DNA from: Gari tellinella
Taxonomy: Eukaryota; Mollusca; Bivalvia; Cardiida; Psammobiidae
Length of the DNA stretch: 64,000 nucleotides
Assembly (NCBI GenBank): GCA_922989275.2
Contig: OV277856.1
Coordinates: forward strand, 88,121,038 to 88,185,037
Reading direction: 5' to 3'
Shown here: in pieces, positions 12,301-25,400 of the stretch
Layout: every line of letters starts with the position of its first letter
How positions within the stretch are numbered: the stretch's first letter is position 1
Notes under the pieces: generated by a model
Database searches by the model: none
Seen by the model: only the letters and a program-made list of their open reading frames with translations
Told to the model about the DNA's origin: nothing
Translations under genes and position numbers: made by a program

Positions 12301-12630
12301 ACATTGACAGCAATATCTGTGTTCATGGATACCCTAGAAATTAGCCATTGGACAGCATGGTCATTGTCCATGATACTCTGTATATTGGTGATTGGACAGC
12401 ATGAACATTGTCCAACGAAACATTAGACATTGACAGCATGATCATTGACCACAGATACCAGGTATATTGGTGATTGGACACTATTGAAATTGTCCATGGA
12501 TAACCTAGAAATTGGCCATTGGACAGCATGTACATTGTCCATGGATACCCCACTGGGCATTGGTCATTGGACACTGGACAGCATTGACATTGTCCATGGA
12601 TACCCAGGACATTGGTCATTGGAAAACCCA
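9372..12630. repeat. Minisatellite array with 725-bp higher-order repeat
   Basis: About 3.2 kb is built from degenerate units of about 37 and 45 bp sharing the core 'cagcatgaacattgtccatg' followed by 'gatacc'. The core is partly self-complementary (TCCATGGA). Within it a block repeats at a spacing of exactly 725 bp: matching sequence starts at 10561, 11286 and 12011. The first two copies are nearly identical, with only scattered single-base differences; the third diverges after about 12100. The left part (9372-10050) is more decayed. Many minus-strand open frames exist only because several unit variants lack stops. Confidence 0.9.
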
Positions 12631-13814
12631 CAATTCTACTACCCAGAATCACTTGCGTAATACAGGACAAAAGTAATACTTACCTGACTGAATAAGCTGA
12701 ATATATAGTTGTTTGTCTTATCCTGCATCCTATGTGGGATAACATCCTGGCACCTGAAAAAGTAGGTAGGAAAGTCTGTCACAACACTTCAGTTCAGTTT
12801 AGGTCAGTAATAGGGCAGTACTGCATAAACTCTTTGCATGCTGGGTTTGCATGTCTGCAACAATTATTGTTTGCTGCTCTTCTAAAAATAGAATTTTCAA
12901 ATCTTATTTTCAAAACAGGGCCAGAGTGTCAAACAGTTTGGATCCTGATGAGATGCGGCCTTAAATTCACCTGTATGGTGCAGAAGGTTAGTTAATAGTG
13001 GAAATAGCACACACCATCATCCACTAGCAGAGTTCAGTTATTACTGCAGAATGTTTACAAATAGTAGTAGTAAACAATGTCATAATATCTGTGTGTACAC
13101 ATTGCTGGTTCAACATTACCACATTTCCTTCATAGTTAACAATGCAAATCAACTTTAGATATCTAACTGATAATAGTATTGTTGACAGCAGGTGACGACT
13201 AAACTCTTTCCTCAAAGCTATCAGTGTAACTCATGGATAGCCAACTGATGTGTTTGGTTAAAGCTAGGCAAGCTAGTAACCTGGCAATATTATGGTGCCA
13301 TGCATGTACTGCCTTGCTATGTAAGCTTGAAGTACTTAGCTGGCAATGTGGCAGATTGGGTGCCATGCATGAACTGCCTTACTATGCAATTAAGCTACTA
13401 AACCTTGGAATGTTGTAAAGTACTGGTGTCTGGTACTCGAGGTCTTGTGCCCGTGCCTTGGGAATAGATCTAAGGAAACTATAAGGATCCAGCTAAGGAA
13501 ATGCATGTGGTACAGTATAACTGTATTTGTTTCTTGAACACAAGGTCTTAAGTTTGAGCCTTGGTAGGGCCATTTAATTGTTTTTAGCAAATCAGCTATA
13601 TTCTGATTTGAACATTTATTTAGTGAATTGAGGTTTGTTTGTTGACACCCTTCTGCCATCTATTGACGGAATGGACGCCCCCGAGAGAGGGAAGCAGATA
13701 CAGAAAACCTGGGTGCAATGCCCTACTTTTATTATCGACAGAGTTCTGGTTCTTTTGGATTCCAAGTGTAAAGCACTGATCGTCACATCTGACCTCGGTT
13801 TATAAAGTCTCATC

Positions 13815-13905
13815 CGAAGGACTTGGTCCGGTGAGGATTCTAAGAACTCACATCCCCTGGTACTGCAGTAGAATGTTCTACCACTTGACCGCGTCGCCGG
13901 TGAAT
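13815..13905 (-). tRNA. tRNA-like remnant
   Basis: Read on the minus strand, 'gcggtcaagtggtagaac' resembles a D arm/box A and 'gagttcttagaatcctcac' resembles a T arm with an inserted triplet in box B. No T-run follows and the acceptor stem does not pair. It is a degenerate tRNA-derived sequence at best. Confidence 0.35.
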
Positions 13906-14489
13906 ACGAGATGGAGTTGATATGCATAGTAATTAAATTGCAAGGTCATAGGCAGAGTGATTTAACTTCCAGAATCTCAATGACTACCCGTACACAGGTA
14001 TGAATTTATCAATTTGATTCTAACACTTCCATTTACTACAATTTGCAACATTTCTTGGTGCATGAATTAAGTCACATTAAGCTGTTTCAGCACGTAAATG
14101 TTTTTTAGAGAGTTTAAACATAGATATTTTCCTTCTTTGTTTATAAAGTGATGTGCGTGAGGTGTGTTCATTCACATTTATTTATATTTACAAACAGTTT
14201 AGATCTTGATCACACACCAAGTATTTGGCATCTAAAGTTCTATGAACTGTTTGTATTATCTAGATTGCATATCTATGAAATACTTCAAAGAAAAGAGTTC
14301 ATGCTAGAACTTCAGAATGCCCAATAATAATAAAACAATAAAATAATAAATTAATGACGCACAGCAAACATTAAAAAACAGAATTATATAGATATATTCA
14401 TGAATGATTTATATGGCTTTTTAGATTTCTAGTTATAAAAAAGAACTTAGACCATCAGTATTGTTGAAAGCACAACTCTTATATGCTTA

Positions 14490-14700
14490 ACTCATTATCC
14501 AATCAATACGCCTTTATACGCCTTTAATTAATTCCTCTACTGAAGAAAACAATTCCAATTAATACTGTCACAAATAAAAACCATTAGAAATATATTCTAT
14601 ATTCTAGCAGATATAGCTTAAATTTTAAGCTAGCTGAAAGTAAAGCAGAATGCGCCTTGGGGCGCATTCTGCTTTACTTTCAAACTGCTTTAAGGGCATT
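14490..14700. mobile_element. Family A MITE (right end lost)
   Basis: Starts 'ttaactcattatccaatcaa' and contains the hairpin with midpoint 'gcgccttggggcgc', then loses similarity soon after the hairpin. Here the central TTAA has mutated to TTGG. Confidence 0.6.
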
Positions 14701-15445
14701 TTCATTATTGATATACAAAACAGCAAATATTGGTTACTTCACTTGAATGATAATGTATATTGTAAAAATAATTTATGACGAACCCCATATTGCCAAATCT
14801 TTGCCCTGCCCATCAATTGTAATTATCACAGATGTGTTCTTCTCGCGGGACACCGGCTACACCACCTCGATAGTTTGTAAACAATTAGTAAACAAACTCG
14901 CCCAAGTTGTGACAACTGCTGAATACAACAGGTACTGTTTTTGGCACTCCGGTATTAATTGACATCTTTGCAAACTGTTGTTTATAACGACATCAAATAA
15001 ATAATCGATTTGACTTTCGATTTCATACTCAGTAAATTAATGGCCGATAGCGTTGCCAATTTGGGCGATTTGAAACAAATAAGAGTGAATGGATAACCGT
15101 AAATGTTACATTCCATATTTGAGTAGCCTTTCCAGTTAGAAACTGCTGTTAGGGATACTTTCATTTGCAACATTACTCACATGCACACATAAATTAATAT
15201 ATAAAATGAATATGATTGCATGACCCCACTTGTATCAAAATTCCTGTTTCAGTGTTTGGTTTAACCCACAGGTACTTGACACATACATCTAGACTTAAAA
15301 CCAAAAATAAATTCAAAAAAATAGATTTTTTTTTTAACTAGACTTCTATTATAGATACAATGTATACAACGGAATCCAACAGGTAGTCTTAACTATCGAC
15401 TTAAACTGATGATAAAATAGATTTTCTCTTATATACCACGAGAGA

Positions 15446-17452
15446 ATATCGGCGATTCCAGGTCGTTTCGGCCCTGAGTGGTTTTGGCCCTTGGGTCATT
15501 TCGGCCTGGGTCGTATCGGCCTTATTTAGGGGATGGGTCGTTTCGGCCCATTTAAATATTTAATGTGATTAATCAAATTCAGGAAATATATTTTGTCCTA
15601 AAACGTTTTTGAACATTATCTTTGAGATGTGTTCCCTTAAAAATGATGATGACAGATGTGCACTGCTTTAAATAGCGTGATAAAGTAGATAACATAGAAT
15701 TAATATTGAATTGGTTCGCCCTGTCGCGTCAGTCACTGATAATAACTTTGCCAATTATCGTTACCAAGATTATTAATTTTTTTGTAATAAATAAACGCCA
15801 GAAAACAAAAACGAAACAAGAGCCGCATGCGGCCCTAAATCGCTCACCTGGTACCCATGGTTATAGTCATGGTAATGGACCAGGCAGTAATGGTTAAATT
15901 TTCATCGATAAATTCACCCCACCCATTGGCGGTCATGTTTGAGCTAGGAAGATTATTTGAAGAAAACTGGCAAAGGGTCACCCATGAATCATTATTTGTG
16001 TAAGACAGCTTGGATCCAGACCAGACGCTGAGCTCCTCGCCGTCCTATCTTGGTCAAAACGGTATTCACCAATTAGCCGAGTTGCGCAGAATGCCTACCA
16101 ATTCGATATACATCCTTTATTGTTAGACAATTAAAGAAGGTGTTAACACACAGTGTCTGCGTCATATCCAACGTACTTTGCCGACACGTGGCGATTAGTG
16201 GTGGCACGTGCCAAGTGATTAATTGCTTTAACGCTCGGCTGTTACAGATTAATGTGTTTGTTATCCGCTAAGGCATGACACTTAGCTAAATTATACGATT
16301 TCATCTCATTTAGATTATCAGAAATATTTTTTCAGCGTTATTATTGGTATTGTTAAATAACTGAAAAAATAATGTTATATACATATTGCAAATATACTCA
16401 ATTTCCACCAAACTCTTCTAAACTCTTCTAAAACATTACTCATAAATTACGTTTGCCTCCACACCAGAAGCCAAAAGAAGCCGGTCTCCCGGCTTGAGAT
16501 TTGAATTCAACTAGCATTCGCCTTATTTTGATGATGAGAAACAATATTTGGACAATTGAGGATTTATGCGAGTCGTCTTATTACTATTTAGTTCTTTCAT
16601 CCAATACCCCATACTTTGACCTGAAGTGCACCTTAATGTGCATTTTTTGCTTCACTTTCAGCCTTAGTGAACACATTCAACCCTATGGACGAGTACAATC
16701 GTCAGTAAAGTAAAAAAAATCAAAAAGAATCAGAGCAGCGTTAACACTTTTGTCATTAAGACCTTTACAATACAATACAATTCAAAACATTTTATTGGCA
16801 TTAAATACAACTGCTACCAGTGTCACTGTTATTAAGACCTTTACGACTTTAAGTACTATTTATTACATATTAAACTTAAATACTCTTTATTCGTGTTTAA
16901 CACTTTCAAGCCTAGAGAAGATTATGAGCGTCATTACTTTAATAACACTTGAATTCAATTCAGTACACGTTTTCTATGCAAATAGTGTATACCCTGATAA
17001 AAACGCTCACGAAGGAGCCCTACGACCACGGTCTAAATTGTTTGTCATTTTGCAATATATTTGTCAAATGGGTCATGGCTAAAAATAAACTAGACTTAAA
17101 TGGAAAGTGGATTTGGTGGTTCAGGATAAGGGTGCTTTTTAAAGACATTACATCAATTTAATTTTATTACTGTAAAATTATTAAATCAGATCTACATAAT
17201 TATTTTATGTCAAATTTATCAGATCAGGGTCTACTCTGTTTTTACAGCATGTTCGTGAGGGAACGATCAGGGTCTGCTCTGTTTTTACAGTATGTTGTGT
17301 TTCATATGTTAATATGCCGAAACGACTCGCCAAATGGGCTGAGGCCGAAACGACCCACCAAATGGGCCGAAACGACCCACCCCTAAAAAAGGCTGAAACG
17401 ACCCAGGCCGAAACGTCTCAGGGCTGAAACGACCCGTTACCATATCGGCGAT
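15446..17452. mobile_element. 2-kb long-TIR element with 11-bp target duplication
   Basis: The element proper is 15457-17441. It is flanked by the perfect direct repeat ATATCGGCGAT (15446-15456 and 17442-17452). Its ends are ~95-bp inverted repeats made of several copies of a short motif, GGGTCGTTTCGGCC, in one orientation at the left (15461-15560) and the complement at the right (17320-17435). The interior has only short open frames, none recognisable, so it is non-autonomous. A long TIR plus a 9-11-bp duplication is typical of Mutator-like elements; that assignment is inference. Confidence 0.8.
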
Positions 17453-18729
17453 CTAGTCTAGCCTCGGGCCGTCGTTGCTTATTGACACAAGTTAGCCATA
17501 ATGGCACGAGGGCCTTGGCCACTAAGCAACGACAGGCCTTTTTCTGGCCATTTTGGGAAAAACTGCAAAAATATGTGAAAGCAGTGTCATGGAGAAAGAA
17601 AATGTCTGATTTAAGAAATTTTCGGCGTGGAAAAACATGTTTGGGGAAGAATTTTTAGAATGGATTTCACATATATTGAAGCTAAATGGCCTGAAAAATG
17701 ACATGTAGTTGTTATTTCCACTTGTTTTATTAGTTTTTATTTGAATTTGAGTTATCAGTAACCTGTATCCCAAAAAACTCTTCTTTTTTTTTTAAATTTG
17801 GATTTTTTTTTTGAAATTGGGAATATTTTTTCCCACCGTGGATACACCAGAAAAAGGCCTGAACAACGGCCTGTCCTGGCCGTTTAATGACTTGTTTATT
17901 CAACTTTATTGTATACCTGGTTCGAAACAACGAATATGTAGATTGTTTGAATGTTTACATCAGCGCGACCGTTATAGAAATAGAGGATATTGTATGAGTG
18001 TTCATTATTTATCATTTTTAATAAACGAGTTGACTAAAATAATATGACGCGAGCCTTGGCGAGCGTCATATTCATTTTAGTCAACGAGTTTATTAAAAAT
18101 GATAAATAATGAACACGAATGTGATATTCTATTTATCACATTACAAGTTCAAGCACCTATTAAATTGATTTGAAGCCGTAGTTTGTAGACCCTACGCTAT
18201 ATAGATTTTCCGCCAAACGTTACGTTGTTTACGTTAACGTCATAGTAAATGACGTCATTTGGCACCCCGCTACATGCAGCGCTTATGGACGAACAAGTTG
18301 GGTCGGAGCCCAAAAAACGATATTCCACTAGTGGATTACGATATTTATACAATCGCTTTATGCAACTCCCAGACCGCAAATTATGTGATAAACCAAATTA
18401 CGTCATCCGCAATGAACGTTGGCAATTTTGAACGTTACATTGCTAACGTTTTCACATTCATAAATTAACCGATTATTAGACTGCATCCGGTTATTGGCCC
18501 GCTCAGCGAGCGCACGAAAGGTCCTTTGTTGGGTAGGGAGAACAATAGATTCCATTCATTCCGTGATTGCCCTATTGTTATTGTTGGGTATTTTAGTGTA
18601 CTGTTGGGTACTTTTAAACAAAAAATATACCCAACAAATGTCCAACTGTGAGAACGTCCGTATTGCATTGCCATCAAAGCAAAATCTATTACTATTTATA
18701 GTAAGGTATACAATAAAGTCTTTTGTTAC
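17453..18729. repeat. Repeat-rich intergenic DNA; family F copy 1
   Basis: From about 17985 to 18480 there is a repeat that recurs at about 55650-56060. Both have a hairpin around a 'gagccttggcgagcgtcat'-type centre, with arms 'gtcaacgagtttattaaaaa' and its complement, followed by ~250 bp of similar sequence. Both copies keep a short open frame with related residues (SFGTPL.. / SFGVPL..), so it may derive from a coding element. 17453-17985 contains T/A-rich tracts and nothing else recognised. Confidence 0.5.
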
Positions 18730-18985
18730 CCCTTTCTCCATAGCCTGTTTCTAGTTTGAGGACAGTTGGCTACTTAAAGCAGGTTGGCAGTAAACCAGAA
18801 TGTGCCTTAAGGGCTTTTGTTAAGGCACACTTTGCTTTACTTTCAGCCTGCTTTAAGCTACAGTCTTCAACAATATAAAAACTACTTCTTGTGATACATG
18901 TTTATGAATGTATACATTGGAACTATTTTTTCAGTGGAGGAATAAATTAAATGCATAAAAATTGTGCAACGGTATCTATAAGGGG
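18730..18985. mobile_element. Family A TTAA MITE (just upstream of annexin)
   Basis: CCCCTTTCTCCATAG..TATAAGGGG ends, with degenerate target flanks (TTAC / TTAT). The loop carries extra bases ('aagggcttttgttaaggc'), as if the central palindrome had partly duplicated. Confidence 0.75.
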
Positions 18986-19261
18986 TTATTAAAATCATAA
19001 CCCTCAACCCTGGGGTCCAACCCTTGGGTGGATATTGATGCATTCAAGGGGTTCACATGTTTTGAATGAACATACAAAGGGAGAAATTATAACAGCCTTT
19101 TTCAGGACCAATTAGCTCAAATCTTATATATGTTTGTGTGTGACATTGTCTAGTGGTCATCTATAAAGTTCTGGGCAAAAAATGGTTTCACCATAGGAGT
19201 AGAACGTTTAACATAGACTTATAAAGACTTTTATGTGAGATAAACATTTTCTAAACTGTAG

Positions 19262-19415
19262 GTAGACTGCAATCATGGGGAAGCACAAGAAGCACGGGCA
19301 CAAGAGTTCCAGCTCCAGTAGCAGCTCAAGCTCAGACAGCTCTGATGGCGAGTACAGGCATCTGCCTAAACATGAGAGAAAACGTATGAAGAAACTTAGG
19401 AAACAGATGAAGAAG
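19262..19415 (+). CDS. Annexin exon 1: basic, polyserine N-terminus
   Basis: A probable acceptor ('aaactgtag', ending 19261) precedes 13 bases of 5' UTR and the ATG at 19275, so an upstream non-coding exon is likely. The 47 codons ([10 protein letters not shown], then ten serines, then an acidic patch and [16 protein letters not shown]) end at donor AAG|GTAATA. Ten consecutive Ser followed by DSSDGE is a plausible casein-kinase-type substrate, and the Lys/Arg-rich end could bind nucleic acid or membrane; both are inference. I do not recognise this N-terminus in vertebrate annexins. Confidence 0.8.
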
Positions 19416-22400
19416 GTAATATTAGGCTGTCAAACTTCCCCCTTTACATATAGATACTTAGGAATATCACCTTGTAATGCATGATCAATCTTCAGTATCA
19501 AACTATTATTCAATAGATAAATGTAAACCTTTTTACACCATAAATTATTCCTCCTATTGGAGCTTTCTGCTTTACTTTTATCCTGCAGAAAGCTGCCAAG
19601 GCTTGCAATACATTATTCTATCCAATTCATTCAATAAATTCAATACTGAAAGCAAACTCATTCAATATCTTCCACTTATGTGTCCTGTCAAAAGAAAGCC
19701 TTGTTTTGTTTGTGTGTTTAAAGATAGAAGCTGCACAGTGCAATAGAAAAGTAAGACACTTTCCTCCTGCTTTAAAGCCTTTCGCTACCGGAAGTCGGTC
19801 TTGCGGGCGAGCGGATATGCGTCTGGACGACACAGACTTTTTTCGTACGTGTTTATACTAGAAAATTTATATAAAGGAAATGTTGATATAAATTAGTATA
19901 ATCCTTCATAGCGCAGTTAGTATAGTGGTTGACTATAGTGGTTGACTAGCAATCCAAAGGTCATAGGTTCGAGACCCATCCGATCCAAATATTTTTTTTA
20001 GTGTTCGATTTATTGACTTGTCAATCCATAACGCAGTAATTAAGAGACATGTTATGTTTAGTCTTCGTTGATTAGTACTAGTGATGTTTACGGTCCAAGT
20101 ATATGTCCACTTACCTGTACGTTTTAGTTTAATGACTTACAAGTCAATTAAATCGGTAAACATCTAAACGATTTGATCGAACTATAAAGCCACACCTTGA
20201 AGCTTATCAATACGCTAACCTTTTCAAGATCGATATTGCCCATTATAATTATGTTCAAACAATATAATAAACCTTGTATGCAAGTCCATGAATAAATAAT
20301 AATGCATTTTAATGACGAAGTTTTAATTCTAAGGTAGGTAACTGTATCTAAACAACAAATATCCCACATTTTAATAAGAAAATATGTTATTACAACAAAT
20401 CCTGACTGTAATATTTTCTAATTTTTTCAGACTGACTAGTTCATCAACCATATATTTGAATAAAATGAAAACAAATATACATTGAATGAGTCAGTTTTTT
20501 GTAATTCAATTTTTTAGCAGTTTGCAAAATTTAAATAGCTAATAACATCTTTCTGAACACCTTTATTCAAAATGTTTTTAGCTTTTCTTGTAATGAATGT
20601 TGTGGACTACTTATTGGGCGAGAATTATAGTCATTAGCTTTATTCATTTTTAAGAAAAATAAAATCATCAAAATTCTAGGTTTTTGTCAGAAAAAAGACC
20701 TTAAAGACAAACCACACGATAAATTTTGCCTATATTTACACACATTGTTTCTTAGGCTATTATCATTCTTCATGACAATTTTCATAACAATCGTATGGAA
20801 ACTACGCGCATATGCGAAGTACCTTAAGCTGCCCTAGGGTTTTACATCATCATTCAATTAAGGTGTTATAATGCATTTCCATAATGGAAAACAGTGTTTA
20901 TAAAGCAAGCTGATCTAAACTGAGCACTGAGGAAATCATAAGGAAAAAGACTAGACAAGTTCATGTTGACAAAATATTTAATTCAAATGAATGGGGTTAA
21001 ACTTAGCATCCACTATATGCAGACAAAATCACTGTGCACACTGACAAACCGTGCCGATTAGATGATTGGAGGATGACCTTTAGCCATTAAGAAACAGCTG
21101 TCAGACTAAAAGCTTCCTACATTTTCTCCTTTTTGTCCTGATTTCCACAAAATCGTAAGGAGTGACTCAGTCATATATCACAACACAGCGCTTAGTGGAG
21201 AATGGAGATATAGAAATACAAGTGTTGAACTTGAAGTAGTCCTTTTACCTGAATCTGAGGTCTTCTCTGTTTGCAAAGATCCTTTATCTGGAAACACAGT
21301 CATCTTATATACCGGTACTTTAGCTGAACAATGACATGCATTGTTTTGTCTCGTTATCAAAAATCAGTGCAATAGATATGTGTATATTACATTGTATATT
21401 ATTAGTGTCAAATTTAAATGATAATTAGAATGCTGGTGACTTCTTTATTATAAATTCATGTAGTACATGTACATTGTACATGCAATGTATTTGATTAAGT
21501 ATGTTTGCTGTTTTTCAGGGGAAGATTCCTCCAGGTTCAGTGCCTGTAAGTATTTCCTGTACAGTTGGGAAGATGTTGTTTCCCAATTTGACCTTTCACC
21601 CCATAACTGTTTTCTAGAATTGAAGATATTACAACTTTACACTTTCTCTTTAAATCTATACATATGGTTTCAATAAGTGTTCCAGGACTGTCATTTCTCC
21701 AAAATCTTCAGATTTTTATTTTACCTGATGGTTGCTTAAGGCAGACTGAAAGCGCATTCAACTTTACTTTCAACCTACTTTAGATAATTCCGCTTGAAAA
21801 TAAAAAATTTGGAAATATTAGGATTTTTCCTGATCAACTTATGGTCGATAGTCCTGGTGTTCCATCAGTGATTGCTGAACCTATTTTCAGTATTTCACAT
21901 ATTGAACCCTACTTAGGAGTATACACATCATTAACAAACAGTGTAAATTTGAAGAGTGCACTTGTCCTATGCAGTGTAGACCCAGATCAGTCATATGCAA
22001 ACAGTGAATACCCAGACCAGAGAGCCCTCTGATAAGTGTCTGCATTGTTAGTCATTTTTAAAGGATTTGTAAAAACAAAACCCACCCTAAACAGTTTGAA
22101 TGGTAACCTCTTTACTCATTAGTCCATAACCTGTTTCTAGTAATGGAAACCGGTGACCACTTTAACCCTTTCCCCCATTGCCCATTTCTAGCTTTGAAAA
22201 TAGGCCACTACTTATAGCAGGTTAAAAGTAAAGCAGAATGCGCCTTAACCCTTTACCTGATAGCCTATTTCTAGTATTGAAGATAGTTGACCATTTAAAG
22301 CAGGTTGAAAGGAAAGCAGAATGCGCCCTAAGGCGCATTCTGCTTTACTTTCAGCCAGCTTTAAGCTTCCATGTGCAAAAATATAGAAAATATTCCCTAT

Positions 22401-25400
22401 ACTATATATTCATTGCTGATTAAATTGGAACTATTTTCTTCAGCGGAGGAATAAATCATATCCGCTAAAAAGCGTTTCTATTGGGGAAAGGGTTATGGTG
22501 CATTCTGTTTAACTTTCAGCCTGCTTTAAGCTTCCACCTGCTAGAATAAAGAAAGTATTTACTATGATACATGTTCATGACTATAAATTGGAACCATTTT
22601 CTTCAGCGGAGGAATAAACTGAATGCGCTAAAACGTGCTTCTATGGGGGAAAGGGTTAAGCAGGTTGAAGGTAAAGCAGAATGTGCCTTAATGTACATTT
22701 TACTTTACTTTCAGGCTACTAAAAGAGCTACAACATACTAAGATATAGTAAATATTTATTATGATGCATATTCATGATTGTTTTAGAAGGAACTATTTTC
22801 TTCAGTGGAGAAATAGTGGTATGTTAAAGATATAACTAGCAACCCCAGCTGATTTTTCACTATATCAATAGTAAATCAAAAACACATCATACAGATAGAT
22901 CTCTTTCCAAGCTTTTCAAATCTGTTTTCATTTTATTTCTATCTTAAAAAATAAAAAAGTTATGATAAATTTTATTGTTCAATATTTCGCCATTTTTCAG
23001 AAAAATTGAGCTATTATTTCTACTGTATTTTTTCGCGACGCGCGGCACCGATTCATCAAGGTGTAACTAGGTGTATTTATGAAGTAATGGGTTACAAGAT
23101 TGTTGTGTTTTTGCCCTCAGTGGTGTCTTTGTAAAGTTTGGTTGTAACTCTGTCTATGATACAGATAATGATAGAAATTTCCCTCACTATCCATCTTGCC
23201 ATTAATTAGTTAACTTGTATATATTGTAGGGTATGTATCCAGGGGGACATGGCGGACATGGACACCATGGTGGACATGGGATGCCCCACGGGGGACATGG
23301 CATGCCTCACGGGGGACATGGTATGCCTCATGGTGCACCTATGGGACAATACCCAGGACAGCCAGGCTACCCACCAGGTGCACAAGGTTATCCCCAGGGT
23401 GGCTATCCACAGGGAGTAGCCCCACCCCCTCCAGGGTATGCCCCCCCAGGACAAGGCCAGATGTACCCAGGAGGACAGCCTGGTTACCCAGCACCTAATC
23501 CAGCATATCCCGGTCAACCCCCAGCAGGAGGAGGTGGAGGAGGTATGTACATGTGCAATATATCTTGTATTAAAGTAGCATGTTTATCTCTCAAGATAGG
23601 GGACTGTTTAATGCAAGAAGTGTTCTACTGTATGCACAAACCATGGAATTATACACCACACAGCTGTCAGCCTAATCACACCCCTGCACACTGAATCACA
23701 ACCTCGGGCTATCTCCGCTATTTCGTCCGGCGCAAAAGAGACTTCGCGAAACTTGATTAGATCATGCGCTTATACTGATAATAAAGCGTCTATCTGTAGT
23801 CAATATTATTAATGTCTGTATCGAAGCATTGATCACGGGTTTATACTTCTGTGAATTGATAGGAATGTCTCCAATTTGTTTAAATCCACTAAAATGTCAA
23901 TAAATACATTCCATTCAGTAAAAAAAATTCTCCCAGAAAATGGCAGACAACGCGGCAAAAAGTGAAGATGTTGTCACGTAACACATGAATTCGCGAAATC
24001 CCCCCGTCGCGAGAGCTCATATGCTCGCCTTTTCAACTTCGTTCAGTTGCGATTCAGTGTTGTATAATTCTGTGGACAAACACTGTAATTTTATGATCTG
24101 AAAAGACTGAAGTGTTTGTCCATACAGTAGACCAATTCATATGGAATAGCAAACATTGCAGACCTTGATGGTGTCACATCAGGGTCTGCACTATATATTT
24201 GCCAATATCTCCTTAAGTAGACACAAGGCTTAAATGTGTTAACTGTTCCCCATTGACTGTCAAGCATTTACCTATTAACCCTTTCTCCATCTACGTTAGT
24301 GCTATCACCTGTATCCAACTGTGTTTACAGCAGGGTACTGCTTCAAACAAGATTAGAGAACTCTTAAAGGAACGTTCTGCTTTACTTTCATCTTGCTTGA
24401 AGCTGGCACCTGTACTCAAGACTATAAATGAATATTCCTTTGTGGCACTTACATGGGGGAGCACTTCAGTGGAGGAAAGGGTTAAAGCCTTTACATAGAT
24501 ATCACTGTTTCATGCTTCTTTCTATGTCCCAAAAAAGCCATTCCTGTCAGGTGCCTGCATGAAGCTGGCTTAACCCTACCACCTGTGTTTTGACAGTTTA
24601 ACACATATTTTGACTGTATATATGTTTTACACATCTTTCAGGTTTTGTGGCCCCACCCCCAGGAACATATCCAACTGGTAAGTTTCACTGACTTATTTAT
24701 CCCATTATGGACACCAAGGCTGTTGCAGTTTTATCTTTTGTAGTTACTTTAAAGGCCTAGATTAACTCTTCTTTGGTTCACTCCTTCCATAATTTACCAC
24801 CTGCTGAGTATTGTACACTAGATAAATAACCTTATTTGTTAACCCTTTACCCCATAGTCTGTTTCTAGTGTTGATGGCAGGTGACCTCTGAACCATTCTC
24901 ATGCTGAATATTCATACACAAAACTCTGCCCATAGTAAATCTCACTCACCTGATCTATAACACTGGCTTATAAAGTAAGGAAAGTTTTCCAGAGAGATCC
25001 TATAAGAAAACAGGACAATCCCAGATCAGACAGCTCCTAAAGGAACTGCCTGATCTTGGTCTTCATTGTTTTTTAAAAATCACCAATATACGCTTATAGC
25101 ATAAAAATGGTTAAAGTAAGCTAAAAGTAAAGCAGAATGTACTTTAATGCACAATTTGCTTCTGCATTAAACTACCATCTGCTAGGATTATTTGTTTAGA
25201 AAATATATCTTATGATGCAGATTCATGATTGTATTAAGTGAACCAGTCATCTTCTTTCAAACCGTATTAGTGTAGAGTGACAAGTTTGTCAGTTTCCATT
25301 TTACATTTTGTATTTGCTACCTTTTTCTGGTGCCAGCCAATTCAAAGCTCTGTTGCAGAAAGGCTATTGTACTGTTCTCATCCTGGCATCAACTTTTAAG

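Larger units (their letters stand above)
12631..15445. repeat. Intergenic DNA with dispersed repeats
   Basis: No gene is supported. Identifiable pieces are a family D-related repeat at about 12826-13010 (the same sequence recurs at 25515-25735 and, weaker, at 30680-30890), a tRNA-like sequence on the minus strand at about 13815-13905, and a family A MITE lacking a clear right end at about 14490-14700. The rest is unique. Confidence 0.45.

Noticed and set aside
9372..12630. CRISPR-like regularly spaced repeats
   Set aside because: Repeats are adjacent, degenerate and lack unique spacers of constant length; the genome is eukaryotic.
9391..12670. Many minus-strand open frames of 60-190 codons (repeated 'MDNVHAVQ', 'YPWTMFML' residues)
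   Set aside because: They follow the minisatellite units in three frames and vanish outside the array; the product would be an arbitrary repeat translation.
14747..17161. Several 60-110-codon plus-strand open frames
   Set aside because: No domain, no consistent splice sites, and those from 15706 on lie inside the 2-kb long-TIR element.
19477..19746. 89-codon open frame just after annexin exon 1
   Set aside because: It overlaps intron sequence with a hairpin repeat, has no recognisable domain, and the exon-1 donor at 19416 is strong.
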